The notes below the pieces were generated by a model. The model searched no databases, had not been told where the DNA came from, and was given only the letters and a program-made list of their open reading frames with translations. A DNA stretch of 64,000 nucleotides from an uncultured Robinsoniella sp. (lineage in GTDB: Bacteria; Bacillota; Clostridia; Lachnospirales; Lachnospiraceae): positions 14,249-78,248 of the forward strand of contig UQCR01000018.1 in assembly GCA_900539655.1 (NCBI GenBank), read 5' to 3'. The position numbers and the translations under genes were made by a program. Shown piece by piece: positions 17,917 through 26,509 of the stretch (positions within the stretch are counted from its first letter, which is position 1; each line of letters opens with the position of its first letter).

Positions 17917-18999
17917 ATGACGAAGAAACAAGCATTTCGGACAGCAGTATTTTTTGTGCTTCTGGTGGGGATATTGTGGGGGTTAAACAGCCTTTTTGTA
18001 CATCCTGCCGCGGATGGGACTACTGCCCGCTACCGTGCATTTTATAAGGAAGAAAAAGAAAATACCTGGGATGCGGTGTACATAGGGAACAGTGTTGTGG
18101 AACGCGCATGGGCAGCGCCGCTTGCCTGGCATGAACATGGGATTGCGGTATATTCCATGTCAACTGATCTGCAGCCAATGAATCTGACTGTTAATGTATT
18201 AAAAGAAGTTAAAAAGAAGCAGGATGTAAAACTTGCGATTATTGATCTCAGAGGAATCCGTGAGAGTAAGCTGATCGAACGTGATTATAAGGTGAGGCGT
18301 CTGACCGACAGTATGCAGTTTTCCGAAAACAGACTGGATGCCATCAATAATGCTTTTGAATTCGCAGAGAATTACCGAAAGGAAGATTCTGATTTAGATG
18401 ATAAAATATCCCACTATATTCCATTTCTTAAATACCATTCCAGATGGGAAGAGCTGGGCGAAACAGACTTTGTAAAGCCTGTGACCAAGATGAAAGGGGT
18501 ATATGAACAGACCGCTTTTAAGATCAGGGATAAGGAAGGCACGGCTATTACAGACAGCATTGGTGAATTGAATGAGACGCAGTTGAAAATTCTGACCGAC
18601 ATAATGGATTATGCAAAAGAAAATGAGATCCAGCTTTTATTTACAGCTGTACCCACACGTATTGGAAGCGGAGACCAGGAACAGATCAACCGGGCATTTC
18701 AGATTGTAGAAGAGAATGGTTTTTCGGGTATTAATTTTAATACACAGGAGATGTACCAGGAACTGGGCATTGATTTCTCGGCAGACTTTTGCGATACAAA
18801 CCATCTGAATTCCAGGGGGGCAAGAAAATTGACCACTTATCTGGGGAATTATTTGGCGGAAAATTATGATTTTCAGGATAAGCGTGGTGAAAAAGAATAT
18901 AAAAGCTGGGATGATGCCTGGAATGAGTATACAGCGTTCTATGAAGAAGGCTGGAAGAAGGCAGATGAAAAGAGGGCTAAGAAAAACCAGCAACAATAA
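17917..18999 (+). CDS. Membrane-anchored SGNH/DltD-like protein
   Basis: 360 residues. ATG at 17917 is preferred over 17887 because GGAGA lies 8 bases upstream. One N-terminal membrane segment (about residues 8-25) precedes an extracytoplasmic domain. IGNSVVE near residue 60 and CDTNHLNSRG near 293 resemble SGNH-hydrolase blocks I and V (nucleophile Ser, and Asp-x-x-His), the arrangement of DltD-like and polysaccharide O-acylation proteins. It probably modifies or processes an acyl group on a cell-envelope polymer; no other gene of such a pathway is adjacent. The C terminus is Lys/Gln rich. Convergent with the gene at 19069. Assignment to the SGNH superfamily is moderate; substrate unknown. 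Confidence 0.65.
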   Translation: MTKKQAFRTAVFFVLLVGILWGLNSLFVHPAADGTTARYRAFYKEEKENTWDAVYIGNSVVERAWAAPLAWHEHGIAVYSMSTDLQPMNLTVNVLKEVKKKQDVKLAIIDLRGIRESKLIERDYKVRRLTDSMQFSENRLDAINNAFEFAENYRKEDSDLDDKISHYIPFLKYHSRWEELGETDFVKPVTKMKGVYEQTAFKIRDKEGTAITDSIGELNETQLKILTDIMDYAKENEIQLLFTAVPTRIGSGDQEQINRAFQIVEENGFSGINFNTQEMYQELGIDFSADFCDTNHLNSRGARKLTTYLGNYLAENYDFQDKRGEKEYKSWDDAWNEYTAFYEEGWKKADEKRAKKNQQQ

Positions 19000-19003
19000 T
19001 ATG

Positions 19004-19054
19004 TATCCCGGTAATAACAGCTGCATTATCAGCCAGCTTAATTTTACCGGGATA
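19004..19054. terminator. Stem-loop between convergent genes
   Basis: Perfect 11-bp stem (TATCCCGGTAA at 19004-19014 with its complement at 19044-19054) around a 29-nt loop, in the 69-bp gap between two convergent genes. Without a T run on either side it is a probable, not certain, bidirectional terminator. Confidence 0.5.
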
Positions 19055-19068
19055 TGCTGCATAGTCTC

Positions 19069-20358
19069 TTAGAAAAATTCCGGATATGCGCCCCGTGGTT
19101 TTTTTTCATCCAAAATCATACGAAATTCTTCTTCCGAAATTTTCCCTTCTTTTGCAAGTTTCAGGGCTTGTTTTGCCTCTTTTGCCCATAGTTTAAACTC
19201 CTGTTCTACTGATGGTTTATTTGATAAATTCCGCTGTTTATATGCATTGTTTTTCTTGTAAACCGCTCTGTAATATTGTGTTAATTCATCTTTTTCCAAT
19301 TGTTTTTCGTAGTAATTATCTTTGCATGATTTTTTGTTTTCTTGTAATCTGGCGCAATAAATCTCATCACTTCTGTTGTATGGCGCAAAAAATTTCCCAC
19401 AGTTTCTGCAAGGCCTGACATGTACATTTTGACTGATTAAGGAGGAAAATGAATACATGCAGACTGTAAAAATATCTTCCATTTCTACTAAATCCAAATT
19501 TGTTGTCACTTCTACTGAATTATTTTTTACTGCCTCAATATAGGGTTTAAAATCCATCGTTGCATTGCCGCTGTTCATTAATTCATAATAATTTGCATTG
19601 GATAAAATACTTCCCTGCAATAACATTTTATCTTTTGTGTGATTGGTGGGGTGTCCTGTATAATTTGTAAATTCTTTTCTTCTTGGTGCCAGTTTATAGG
19701 TGGTCTGCACCGGTAAACCTTTCATAAAATTCCGGTCAAAAGTCATCTGGTAGATCGAAGCTCTCTGTCTTGAATGCAGCTCCAAAAACTCCGGAAATTT
19801 GGTGTCGTCCAGACAAAAGGACACTGCATTCATCATGGAATCCACGAAGGCTTTAAACTCTTCTAATAAAGGTATTTCCTGCAAAATACCTCTTCTGATT
19901 TTCTCCCAGTATTCACACATTTTTCCGTAGCGGGCAGCTTCTGAAAGCTCCGCAGAATCATCCTTCAGGTACATTCTCTGCTGATAAAAACAGAACCATC
20001 TGTAATTTTTTAGAACCTCATTTTCATATAAAACGGTCTTCCAGAATACATGCAGATCTGATAAATCCGCGTAAATTCCAAGAACGAAATCCATGGTTTT
20101 CGATACCATATCCTTATTCAGGATGTCTTTGTCCATATAGCGATATATTTCCTTATACCGTTCAATCACTGATGGCAGCGAGTATCGGTTGTTTTCCAGA
20201 AAATCCAGGAAATGCTGTCCCAATGCAATTTCATTGTAAGCAATACAGTGAAATTCACCAGTTGCATCATCCAGCTCTTTTCTGTAAATTTCAAACCCCT
20301 CTCTCCTTTTGTCATAATTGACCTTTAATCTACCGAAATACACCGTATTATCTATCAT
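19069..20358 (-). CDS. DUF6076-like protein with a C-terminal zinc-ribbon-type Cys cluster
   Basis: 429 residues; start at 20358 follows AGAGGTGTGAA. No enzyme motif is recognised. Near residues 325-355 it has C-X2-C-X14-C-X9-C (CRNCGKFF...YCA...SCKDNYY), a likely zinc-binding knuckle, followed by a basic helical stretch and a short C-terminal KKPRGAYPEFF. The layout is what I recall of the DUF6076 family, common in Lachnospiraceae and of unknown function; zinc and nucleic-acid binding are inferences. No signal peptide or membrane segment. Divergent from the amino-acid dehydrogenase operon at 20617, so it could act as its regulator, or be unrelated. Confidence 0.6.
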   Translation of the reverse strand: MIDNTVYFGRLKVNYDKRREGFEIYRKELDDATGEFHCIAYNEIALGQHFLDFLENNRYSLPSVIERYKEIYRYMDKDILNKDMVSKTMDFVLGIYADLSDLHVFWKTVLYENEVLKNYRWFCFYQQRMYLKDDSAELSEAARYGKMCEYWEKIRRGILQEIPLLEEFKAFVDSMMNAVSFCLDDTKFPEFLELHSRQRASIYQMTFDRNFMKGLPVQTTYKLAPRRKEFTNYTGHPTNHTKDKMLLQGSILSNANYYELMNSGNATMDFKPYIEAVKNNSVEVTTNLDLVEMEDIFTVCMYSFSSLISQNVHVRPCRNCGKFFAPYNRSDEIYCARLQENKKSCKDNYYEKQLEKDELTQYYRAVYKKNNAYKQRNLSNKPSVEQEFKLWAKEAKQALKLAKEGKISEEEFRMILDEKKPRGAYPEFF

Positions 20359-20375
20359 TTCACACCTCTGTGGTC

Positions 20376-20406
20376 GGACAATACACAATTTTTATAGTGA
20401 TTGTCC
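20376..20406. promoter_or_regulatory. Interrupted inverted repeat in the divergent gap
   Basis: GGACAAT (20376-20382) and ATTGTCC (20400-20406), with CAC/GTG also paired just inside, 18 bases upstream of the DUF6076-like start codon. A possible operator or leader hairpin for that gene. Confidence 0.35.
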
Positions 20407-20427
20407 ATAAATTATAAAGCAAATCTC

Positions 20428-20455
20428 TTGATTTATTGTTCAATATCGATATAAT
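20428..20455 (+). promoter_or_regulatory. Candidate promoter of the dehydrogenase/oxidoreductase operon
   Basis: TTGATT at 20428-20433 and TATAAT at 20450-20455 with 16-bp spacing. It would give a leader of about 155 nt before the ATG at 20617, containing a small hairpin at 20546-20563; no known riboswitch is recognised there. Confidence 0.5.
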
Positions 20456-20616
20456 AGGCATCAAGAATACTGTTTCGTGCAATATCATACAGAACACTTA
20501 GATTCTGGTAACTTTATTATAGCACTTACAGGCATTTTTAGACAGGAAATTTGGCCGAATTTCTCACTGTAACATCATTTTTGCAAAAACTAAAAACAGA
20601 AACAGGAGGACAACAT

Positions 20617-21762
20617 ATGAAGCCTTATATTTTAATCGAATGGAATGATACAAAAACGGAAGCCAAGGGTTGGTTGTGTGTATTTAACTTTGTAAAGGGA
20701 TACTCTGGAGGAGGTATTCGTATGCATCCAACCGTTAACAGAGAAGAGGTAATCAGACTGGCTGAGGCTATGGCCTATAAGAGAAGCGCCTGTGAAAACA
20801 CCTGGCAGGGCGGCGCAAAAGCTGGTATTGCCTATGACTATAAGGCTTCTGATGCTTATGATGTACTGAAACGGTTTATCATTGCCATGCGTCCTTATAT
20901 CGATATCGGACTGTCCATGGGTTCTGATCTGGGAACTAAATATGAGGATGTATATCAGATTTTCGATGAGCTTGGTATGGGGCGTCCCCAATCCAGATCG
21001 ATGAAGGCTAATCCTATTATTGTGAAAGGCCAGGAGAATATCCGGACTCTGCTTAAGGCAGAACATGACGGATTCCTTTTGAATGATGTAACAACCGGAT
21101 ACGGTGTGGCATTCTCCATGGATGAGGGGTGGAAACAAATGGGAGGCACTCCGGAAGGTACCTCCGTTGTAGTACAGGGCTTTGGATGTGTGGGATTAAG
21201 CTGTACATCAAAGCTTCATAAGCTGGGTTATAAAATTGTAGGTATTGCAGATGCCAACTGCTTTGTATACTGTCCCGACGGACTGGATGTAGACAATCTG
21301 GTATCCAATGTTAAGCCAAGAGGTGAAATGGATCAGAGCAAATTCGATCCTTCCTGGCAGGTGATGCCCAATTCAGCATGGCTTGATGTACCCTGCGATA
21401 TTTTGGTTCCCGTAGCCCTGGAAGATGTCATTAACGGAAATAATGCAGATCAGGTAAAAGCAAAATTAATCTGTGAAGGTGCCAATATTCCTGTGGCAGC
21501 CAGTGCTGATCCGATTCTTTTTGAAAAAGGAATACAGATTGTGCCTGACTTTATTGCGAATCTTGGTGCAGTCCGCTTCTTCTATACAATTACGTTTGGT
21601 GTTATTGCAGCTACTCCTGACAGTGTCGTAGACGATATTGAACAGATTTGCAGAAAAAATGTAGGTAAGCTTTTCGAACGCTCCAAAGCAACCGGCAGAT
21701 TCCAGCGTGAAATTGCAATGGAAATTTTCGAGCCTACGATCCAGGACGAGCCGGAATTTTGA
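20617..21762 (+). CDS. Glu/Leu/Phe/Val dehydrogenase family protein
   Basis: 381-residue NAD(P)-dependent amino-acid dehydrogenase: amino acid + H2O + NAD(P)+ to 2-oxoacid + ammonia + NAD(P)H, reversible. Start at 20617 follows CAGGAGGACAAC. The ELFV dimerisation domain carries QGGAKAGI with catalytic Lys68 and a GSDLGT segment near 102 matching the usual catalytic-Asp loop; the Rossmann domain shows VVQGFGCVG near 185. The length and loose motif fit divergent Leu/Val/Phe-type members better than a hexameric glutamate dehydrogenase, but substrate cannot be fixed. Directly upstream of a 2-oxoacid:ferredoxin oxidoreductase (39-bp gap), which would consume its 2-oxoacid product. Confidence 0.85.
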   Translation: MKPYILIEWNDTKTEAKGWLCVFNFVKGYSGGGIRMHPTVNREEVIRLAEAMAYKRSACENTWQGGAKAGIAYDYKASDAYDVLKRFIIAMRPYIDIGLSMGSDLGTKYEDVYQIFDELGMGRPQSRSMKANPIIVKGQENIRTLLKAEHDGFLLNDVTTGYGVAFSMDEGWKQMGGTPEGTSVVVQGFGCVGLSCTSKLHKLGYKIVGIADANCFVYCPDGLDVDNLVSNVKPRGEMDQSKFDPSWQVMPNSAWLDVPCDILVPVALEDVINGNNADQVKAKLICEGANIPVAASADPILFEKGIQIVPDFIANLGAVRFFYTITFGVIAATPDSVVDDIEQICRKNVGKLFERSKATGRFQREIAMEIFEPTIQDEPEF

Positions 21763-21800
21763 TTCAGTGACAAAATCCAACAGAAAAGAGGCGATTGGCT

Positions 21801-22007
21801 ATGCTTTACATAAAAAAAGAAAACTGCAAATCCTGTGGGTATTGCGTTAATTCCTGCAAACAGGGTGCGCTGTATATTTCTGAAGACTTGAACAGCAAGG
21901 GATACAATATTGTATCCCTCCATCCGGAAAAATGTATTGAGTGCGGCATCTGCCATACGGTTTGTCCGGACTATGTAATAACATTAAAGGAGGTGTCCGG
22001 CGCATGA
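21801..22007 (+). CDS. 2-oxoacid:ferredoxin oxidoreductase delta subunit (2[4Fe-4S] ferredoxin)
   Basis: 68 residues with two classical CxxCxxCxxxC-type clusters, CKSCGYCVNSCKQGA and CIECGICHTVCPDY, which carry two [4Fe-4S] centres. ATG at 21801 is favoured over the in-frame TTG at 21795 by the AGAGGCG site. Its stop overlaps the next start (ATGA at 22004), so translation is coupled to the alpha subunit. It passes electrons from the TPP subunit to external ferredoxin. Confidence 0.9.
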   Translation: MLYIKKENCKSCGYCVNSCKQGALYISEDLNSKGYNIVSLHPEKCIECGICHTVCPDYVITLKEVSGA

Positions 22008-23086
22008 AAACATTAATGAAAGGAAACAATGCTCTGGCTGAAGCTGCCATACTGGCAGGATGCCGTTTCTTTGCCGGTTATCCCATTACGCCACAGACAG
22101 AGATTCTGGAGCATCTATCTAAAAGGCTTCCGGAAGCAGGAGGACATTTTATTCAGACAGAATCAGAGCTTGCAGGAATTAATATGATCATTGGTGCGGC
22201 AGCTACAGGATTTCGGGCCATGACCAGTTCTTCCGGTCCGGGCTTCAGCCTGAAGCAGGAGGGAATTTCTTATTTGTGCTCTATGGAACTTCCCGCCGTA
22301 ATCGTAGATGTTATGCGTTACGGCATTGGTCTTGGAAATATTACTCTTGGACAGGCTGATTATTTTCAGGCTGTAAAAGGAGGGGGCCATGGGGGTTACA
22401 AGGTACCGGTTTATGCACCTTCCTCCGTACAGGAAAATGTGGATTACACCATGATGGCATTTGAAAAAGCGGAGCAATACCGTACCCCGGTTATTATTCT
22501 GAGTGACGGTGCCATCGGGCAGATGGCGGAATCTGTGGAGCTTCCCCAGGGGAAGCCACACGATCCTGATAAATTTGACTGGACTCTAAAAGGGAAAGAT
22601 AAGGACCATCCTACCGGACGGAAAATGACAGACCGGATTTATTATGATTTTAAATATAATGAATATGACGATCATATCAGAAGCCGGTACCAGGAGATGG
22701 AGGACCGGGAACAGCAATGGGAAGAAGTATGGCTGGATGATGCGGAAATTATCCTTGTAGCCTACGGAATTACCTCCCGGGTCTGCAAAGAAGCAGTGAA
22801 ATTTGCCCGGACAAAGGGGCTGCGCATCGGACTGATCCGCCCAATTTCCCTCTGGCCATTCCCGAAAAAAGCATTTGAGAAAACAAATAAACAGGCACAA
22901 GCATACTTAAGTGTGGAAATGAATGCCTGCGGTCAGATGGTGGAGGACGTGATTCTTTCAGCCAGAGGTATCCCTGTTTATTCCTATCCTTCCGGAAGAG
23001 TCATCGCTGACAGTGAACGGATTTTACAAATAGTGGATGGCATCATTAACGGTACAGAAAAGGAGGTGTATGAAGCATGGCGGTAA
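22004..23086 (+). CDS. 2-oxoacid:ferredoxin oxidoreductase alpha subunit
   Basis: 360 residues, the KorA/VorA-type subunit. MKGNNALAEAAILAGC and the FAGYPITPQTEILEHL loop are the family's conserved start and pyrimidine-domain segments, and GPGFSLKQEGI follows. Start overlaps the ferredoxin stop and follows AAAGGAGG. With beta, gamma and delta it catalyses oxidative decarboxylation of a 2-oxoacid to acyl-CoA with reduction of ferredoxin, or the reverse carboxylation. A separate short alpha with delta-alpha-beta-gamma order fits 2-oxoisovalerate or 2-oxoglutarate enzymes rather than the long single-chain pyruvate enzyme. Substrate is inferred from the adjacent dehydrogenase. Confidence 0.9.
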   Translation: MKTLMKGNNALAEAAILAGCRFFAGYPITPQTEILEHLSKRLPEAGGHFIQTESELAGINMIIGAAATGFRAMTSSSGPGFSLKQEGISYLCSMELPAVIVDVMRYGIGLGNITLGQADYFQAVKGGGHGGYKVPVYAPSSVQENVDYTMMAFEKAEQYRTPVIILSDGAIGQMAESVELPQGKPHDPDKFDWTLKGKDKDHPTGRKMTDRIYYDFKYNEYDDHIRSRYQEMEDREQQWEEVWLDDAEIILVAYGITSRVCKEAVKFARTKGLRIGLIRPISLWPFPKKAFEKTNKQAQAYLSVEMNACGQMVEDVILSARGIPVYSYPSGRVIADSERILQIVDGIINGTEKEVYEAWR

Positions 23087-23811
23087 CAAGAGAGATTACG
23101 AAAAATATTTATGCTGCAAACAGCTTCTGCCCCGGCTGCGGACATGGACTGGTTCTGAGAATCCTTGCAGAAGTGATTGAAGAAATGAACTTATCCGAAA
23201 ATACCATCGGTGTTCTGGCAGTAGGCTGCAGCTGCCTTACAAACCGTACGCTGGCCATAGACCTGCTGCAGGCCGCTCACGGAAGAGCACCTGCATCTGC
23301 TGCGGCTATCAAACGCTGCCGTCAGGATAAGCTGGTTTTCACCTATCAGGGCGACGGAGATGCCGCGTCAATCGGTATTTCTGAAACTATTTATTCCGCT
23401 CAGCGCAATGAAAATATCACCCAGATTATTGTAAATAACGGTGTTTATGGAATGACCGGAGGACAGTTGTCTCCCACTACTTTAGTTGGGCAGAAGACTA
23501 CCACCTCTGTGGCTGGACGTGACCCCGAAGTCTCCGGAATGCCTTTGAATATTCTCTCCCTGCTGAAAGAATTTCCGGTTGCATTTCTGGCAAGAGGTTC
23601 CATTCACGATGCGGCGAACATTAACAAAACGAAAAAGTATATTCGTACCGCTTTTGAAAAACAAATGGCACAGGAGGGTTATTCCTGTGTGGAAATTCTC
23701 TCCCCATGTCCCACTAACTGGCATTTACCTCCGCTGAAAGCCATGTCAAGACTGCCTGAGGAAGTAATACCTTATTATCCTCTTGGTGAAGTGAAAAAAG
23801 GAGGTGCCTGA
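23077..23811 (+). CDS. 2-oxoacid:ferredoxin oxidoreductase beta subunit (thiamine-diphosphate binding)
   Basis: 244 residues; overlaps the alpha gene by 10 bases with AAAGGAGG upstream of ATG at 23077. FCPGCGHG near residue 16 and the TPP/Mg motif (YQGDGDAASIG, then NNGVYGMTGGQ) are typical. The Cys residues near the N terminus (CPGCGH, GCSC) fit the fourth Fe-S ligand set of KorB-type subunits. Carries the decarboxylation chemistry of the complex. Confidence 0.9.
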   Translation: MAVTREITKNIYAANSFCPGCGHGLVLRILAEVIEEMNLSENTIGVLAVGCSCLTNRTLAIDLLQAAHGRAPASAAAIKRCRQDKLVFTYQGDGDAASIGISETIYSAQRNENITQIIVNNGVYGMTGGQLSPTTLVGQKTTTSVAGRDPEVSGMPLNILSLLKEFPVAFLARGSIHDAANINKTKKYIRTAFEKQMAQEGYSCVEILSPCPTNWHLPPLKAMSRLPEEVIPYYPLGEVKKGGA

Positions 23812-23814
23812 TTT

Positions 23815-24354
23815 ATGGAAAAACAATGTGTATTCGCAGGCTTTGGCGGACAGGGCATACTGACAGCCGGGTTGATGGTGGCAAATATAGGCGCCATACA
23901 AGAACGCGAGGTCACCTGGATTCCCTCCTATGGTTCTGAAATGAGAGGGGGAACTGCAAACTGTACGGTTAAGATTTCCGATGAGCCAATTGCCAGCCCC
24001 TTTGCCAGAAAGATTGATATTCTGGTTGTTATGAACAAGCCTTCTCTGGACAAATTTCTGCCCCAGATGAAAAAAGGAAGCACTGTAGTTATGGATTCCT
24101 CCATTATTAAAGAAGTTCCACAGGCAGAGGGGGTAACCTTCATTTCGGTGCCGGCAACCTCTCTTTGTGAGAAAATCAAGTATGAACGGGGCGCCAATAT
24201 CTGTATGCTTGGTGCGCTGGCAGCATGTACCAGCCTGTTTGAAAAAGAGAATTATGAAACAGGAATTACCAGTTATTTTTCTAAGAATCCCCAATTTAAT
24301 ACCAATAATCAGGCGGCATTCCAGACCGGATTTGATTATGTGCAAGGCGGGTGA
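23815..24354 (+). CDS. 2-oxoacid:ferredoxin oxidoreductase gamma subunit
   Basis: 179 residues. Begins with the family hallmark FAGFGGQGILTAG and has the PSYGSEMRGGTANC segment, both conserved in KorC/VorC gamma subunits that bind CoA and close the complex. Three bases separate it from the beta stop. Its stop overlaps the start region of the acyl-CoA synthetase gene, tying the two steps into one transcript. Confidence 0.9.
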   Translation: MEKQCVFAGFGGQGILTAGLMVANIGAIQEREVTWIPSYGSEMRGGTANCTVKISDEPIASPFARKIDILVVMNKPSLDKFLPQMKKGSTVVMDSSIIKEVPQAEGVTFISVPATSLCEKIKYERGANICMLGALAACTSLFEKENYETGITSYFSKNPQFNTNNQAAFQTGFDYVQGG

Positions 24355-24359
24355 TGCAT

Positions 24360-26447
24360 ATGGATTTACACAAACTGCTAAGGCCGGAACGTATTGCTGT
24401 GATCGGTGCAAATGATAAAAACGGGTTTGGAAAATCCACCTGCCTGAATCTGCTGAACGCTCCGGTCCGTGATAAGGTATATTTCGTTAATCCAAAGAGA
24501 GAAACCCTATTTGAACGGAAATGTTACCCCAGTATTTCTGCACTGCCGGAAACCATGGATATGTGCATTCTCATCTTAAATAAAACACTTATTTTAGATA
24601 CTTTAAGAGAAATTGCCGCACATGGCTGCCACGCTGCTGTCGTCTATGCCAGCGGCTATGGAGAGACAGGAGATAAGACCTCCGAAATGGAACTAAGGGA
24701 ACTCTGCCAGGAACTGGATATGGCTGTCATGGGCGTAAATTGTGCCGGATATATCAATAATCTGGACGGCATACCAGCGTTTGGCATGCTCGTTGGCACA
24801 GAAGCTGCAAAAGGGAATGTGGCTGTCATCTCCCAGTCGGGTAAGATTTGTCTGAATATGATGCAGATAGATTATATGAAATTTTCTTATCTCATTTCCA
24901 GCGGCAACAGCACCTGTATCCGCATAGAGGAATACCTGGAATACCTGATTGATGACAGTGACACAAAGGTCATTGGACTGTACATGGAGGGCATTAAGGA
25001 TCCCATGAAATTCAAGGAGGTTCTGACCAAAGCCGCCCTCAAAAGAAAGCCTGTCGTTATTATGAAGGTTGGAAAAACTGCCAAGGGCAGTGCGCTTGCT
25101 GCTTCCCACACAGGGAGCCTGTCAGGTTCCGATGCTTCCTTCGACGCGGTTATGAAGAAATTTGGAGTGATCCGGGTAAATGATATTGAAGAACTGGCTC
25201 AGATGTGCCATTTGCTTAGTACATTAAAGCATCTCCCCACCGCCTCCGGTATCAGTGCTATGTGCCTGTCAGGAGGGGAAACCGGGGTATGTGCAGACAG
25301 CGGGACCCTTTTAGGACTGGATTACCCGGAATTTTCTAAGGCTACGGCAGATACTCTGACAGAATTGCTGCCCGGATATGCAACGGTTGCTAACCCTCTG
25401 GACATGTCAGCTACGCTCGCTCACGATGGTTCGAAATATGCACAGGCTATTCAGGCTATCCTTTATGATCCTTCCATCGGCATGGTACTCTGCGGTCAAA
25501 CCATATTAGAGAAGCACAAACCAGGAGACGTGATTAATCCCATGTCTGACGGCATGATAATGGCTGCCCGGAATTGTAAAAAGCCAATTGCAGTCATGAA
25601 TTTCTTTAACTCCTCACGGGATAAGGAAATTCGCGCAAAGCTGGAGGCTGCAGGTGTTGCACTGCTGCCGGCTACGGGATATGGGTTTCAACTGGTGAAA
25701 TATCTGACAGAGTTTGCTTCTTACGATCCGGCCGCCCACACTCTGGATCTGGCAGTACCCACCGTCACCGGTTCCAATGGGCCTGTCGTTGCTTTGAGCG
25801 AACATGAAAGTAAAATGGAGTTAAAGATGTATGGCGTACCGGTACCGGAAGAGGCTGTCATCACAAGCAGGGAAGAACTAAAGGAATTTGCAAAAAAGAT
25901 TTCCTATCCCGCAGCAGCCAAAATTGCATCCTGCGATATTCTTCACAAGAGCGATATGGGCGGCGTAAAGCTTGGACTATCCTCTGAAGACGAACTTCTC
26001 TCTGCTTATGATGAAATTCTTCAAAATGCAGCAGTTTATAAGCCCGATGCCCGTATTGACGGCGTCCTGATTCAACCTATGCTTCCAAAAGGAATCGAAG
26101 TCATTGTGGGTGTTAATAACGATCCGCAATTTGGCCCTGTCATATTGTGCGGGCTGGGCGGAATCTTTGTGGAAGTATTCAAGGATGTCAGTCTGTATCC
26201 GGCACCACTGAACAGGCAGGAAGCTCTGCAGATGATCCATTCTTTGAAAGGAAGTAAACTCCTGATGGGGTATCGGGGCACTCCCAAATGCGATATTGCA
26301 GCGTTAGCTGATTTTATAGTACATATTTCAGAGTATGCTGCTGCCCAGAAAAACACTTTAAAGGAACTGGACATCAATCCCGTCTTCGTCTATGAAGAAG
26401 GAAAGGGTATCGCAATGGCGGATGCTCTTATTGTAAAAAAATCTTAA
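24360..26447 (+). CDS. ADP-forming acyl-CoA synthetase (acetate--CoA ligase family, fused alpha-beta)
   Basis: 695 residues converting acyl-CoA + ADP + Pi to acid + CoA + ATP, reversible. ATG at 24360 is favoured over 24354 by distance from AAGGCGGG. CoA-binding domain 1-125 (IAVIGANDKNGFGKS), succinyl-CoA-synthetase-like segment with SQSGKICLN, a phospho-His candidate in SALAASHTGSLSG, and a C-terminal ATP-grasp domain (AAKIASCDILHKSDMGGVKLG) complete the ACD layout. It follows the oxidoreductase genes without a gap, so it likely harvests ATP from the acyl-CoA made by that enzyme. It could instead activate an imported acid if the pathway runs in the reductive direction. Confidence 0.85.
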   Translation: MDLHKLLRPERIAVIGANDKNGFGKSTCLNLLNAPVRDKVYFVNPKRETLFERKCYPSISALPETMDMCILILNKTLILDTLREIAAHGCHAAVVYASGYGETGDKTSEMELRELCQELDMAVMGVNCAGYINNLDGIPAFGMLVGTEAAKGNVAVISQSGKICLNMMQIDYMKFSYLISSGNSTCIRIEEYLEYLIDDSDTKVIGLYMEGIKDPMKFKEVLTKAALKRKPVVIMKVGKTAKGSALAASHTGSLSGSDASFDAVMKKFGVIRVNDIEELAQMCHLLSTLKHLPTASGISAMCLSGGETGVCADSGTLLGLDYPEFSKATADTLTELLPGYATVANPLDMSATLAHDGSKYAQAIQAILYDPSIGMVLCGQTILEKHKPGDVINPMSDGMIMAARNCKKPIAVMNFFNSSRDKEIRAKLEAAGVALLPATGYGFQLVKYLTEFASYDPAAHTLDLAVPTVTGSNGPVVALSEHESKMELKMYGVPVPEEAVITSREELKEFAKKISYPAAAKIASCDILHKSDMGGVKLGLSSEDELLSAYDEILQNAAVYKPDARIDGVLIQPMLPKGIEVIVGVNNDPQFGPVILCGLGGIFVEVFKDVSLYPAPLNRQEALQMIHSLKGSKLLMGYRGTPKCDIAALADFIVHISEYAAAQKNTLKELDINPVFVYEEGKGIAMADALIVKKS

Positions 26448-26452
26448 ACTGC

Positions 26453-26475
26453 AGCGCATCCTGCATGGATGCGCT
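26453..26475 (+). promoter_or_regulatory. Intercistronic hairpin
   Basis: Perfect 9-bp GC-rich stem AGCGCATCC/GGATGCGCT with a 5-nt loop, between the acyl-CoA synthetase and the first MFS gene. No T run, so it may only lower read-through or mark an mRNA processing point. Confidence 0.5.
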
Positions 26476-26509
26476 TACCCGACACTTAACCTATTTAAGG
26501 AGGACCTCT

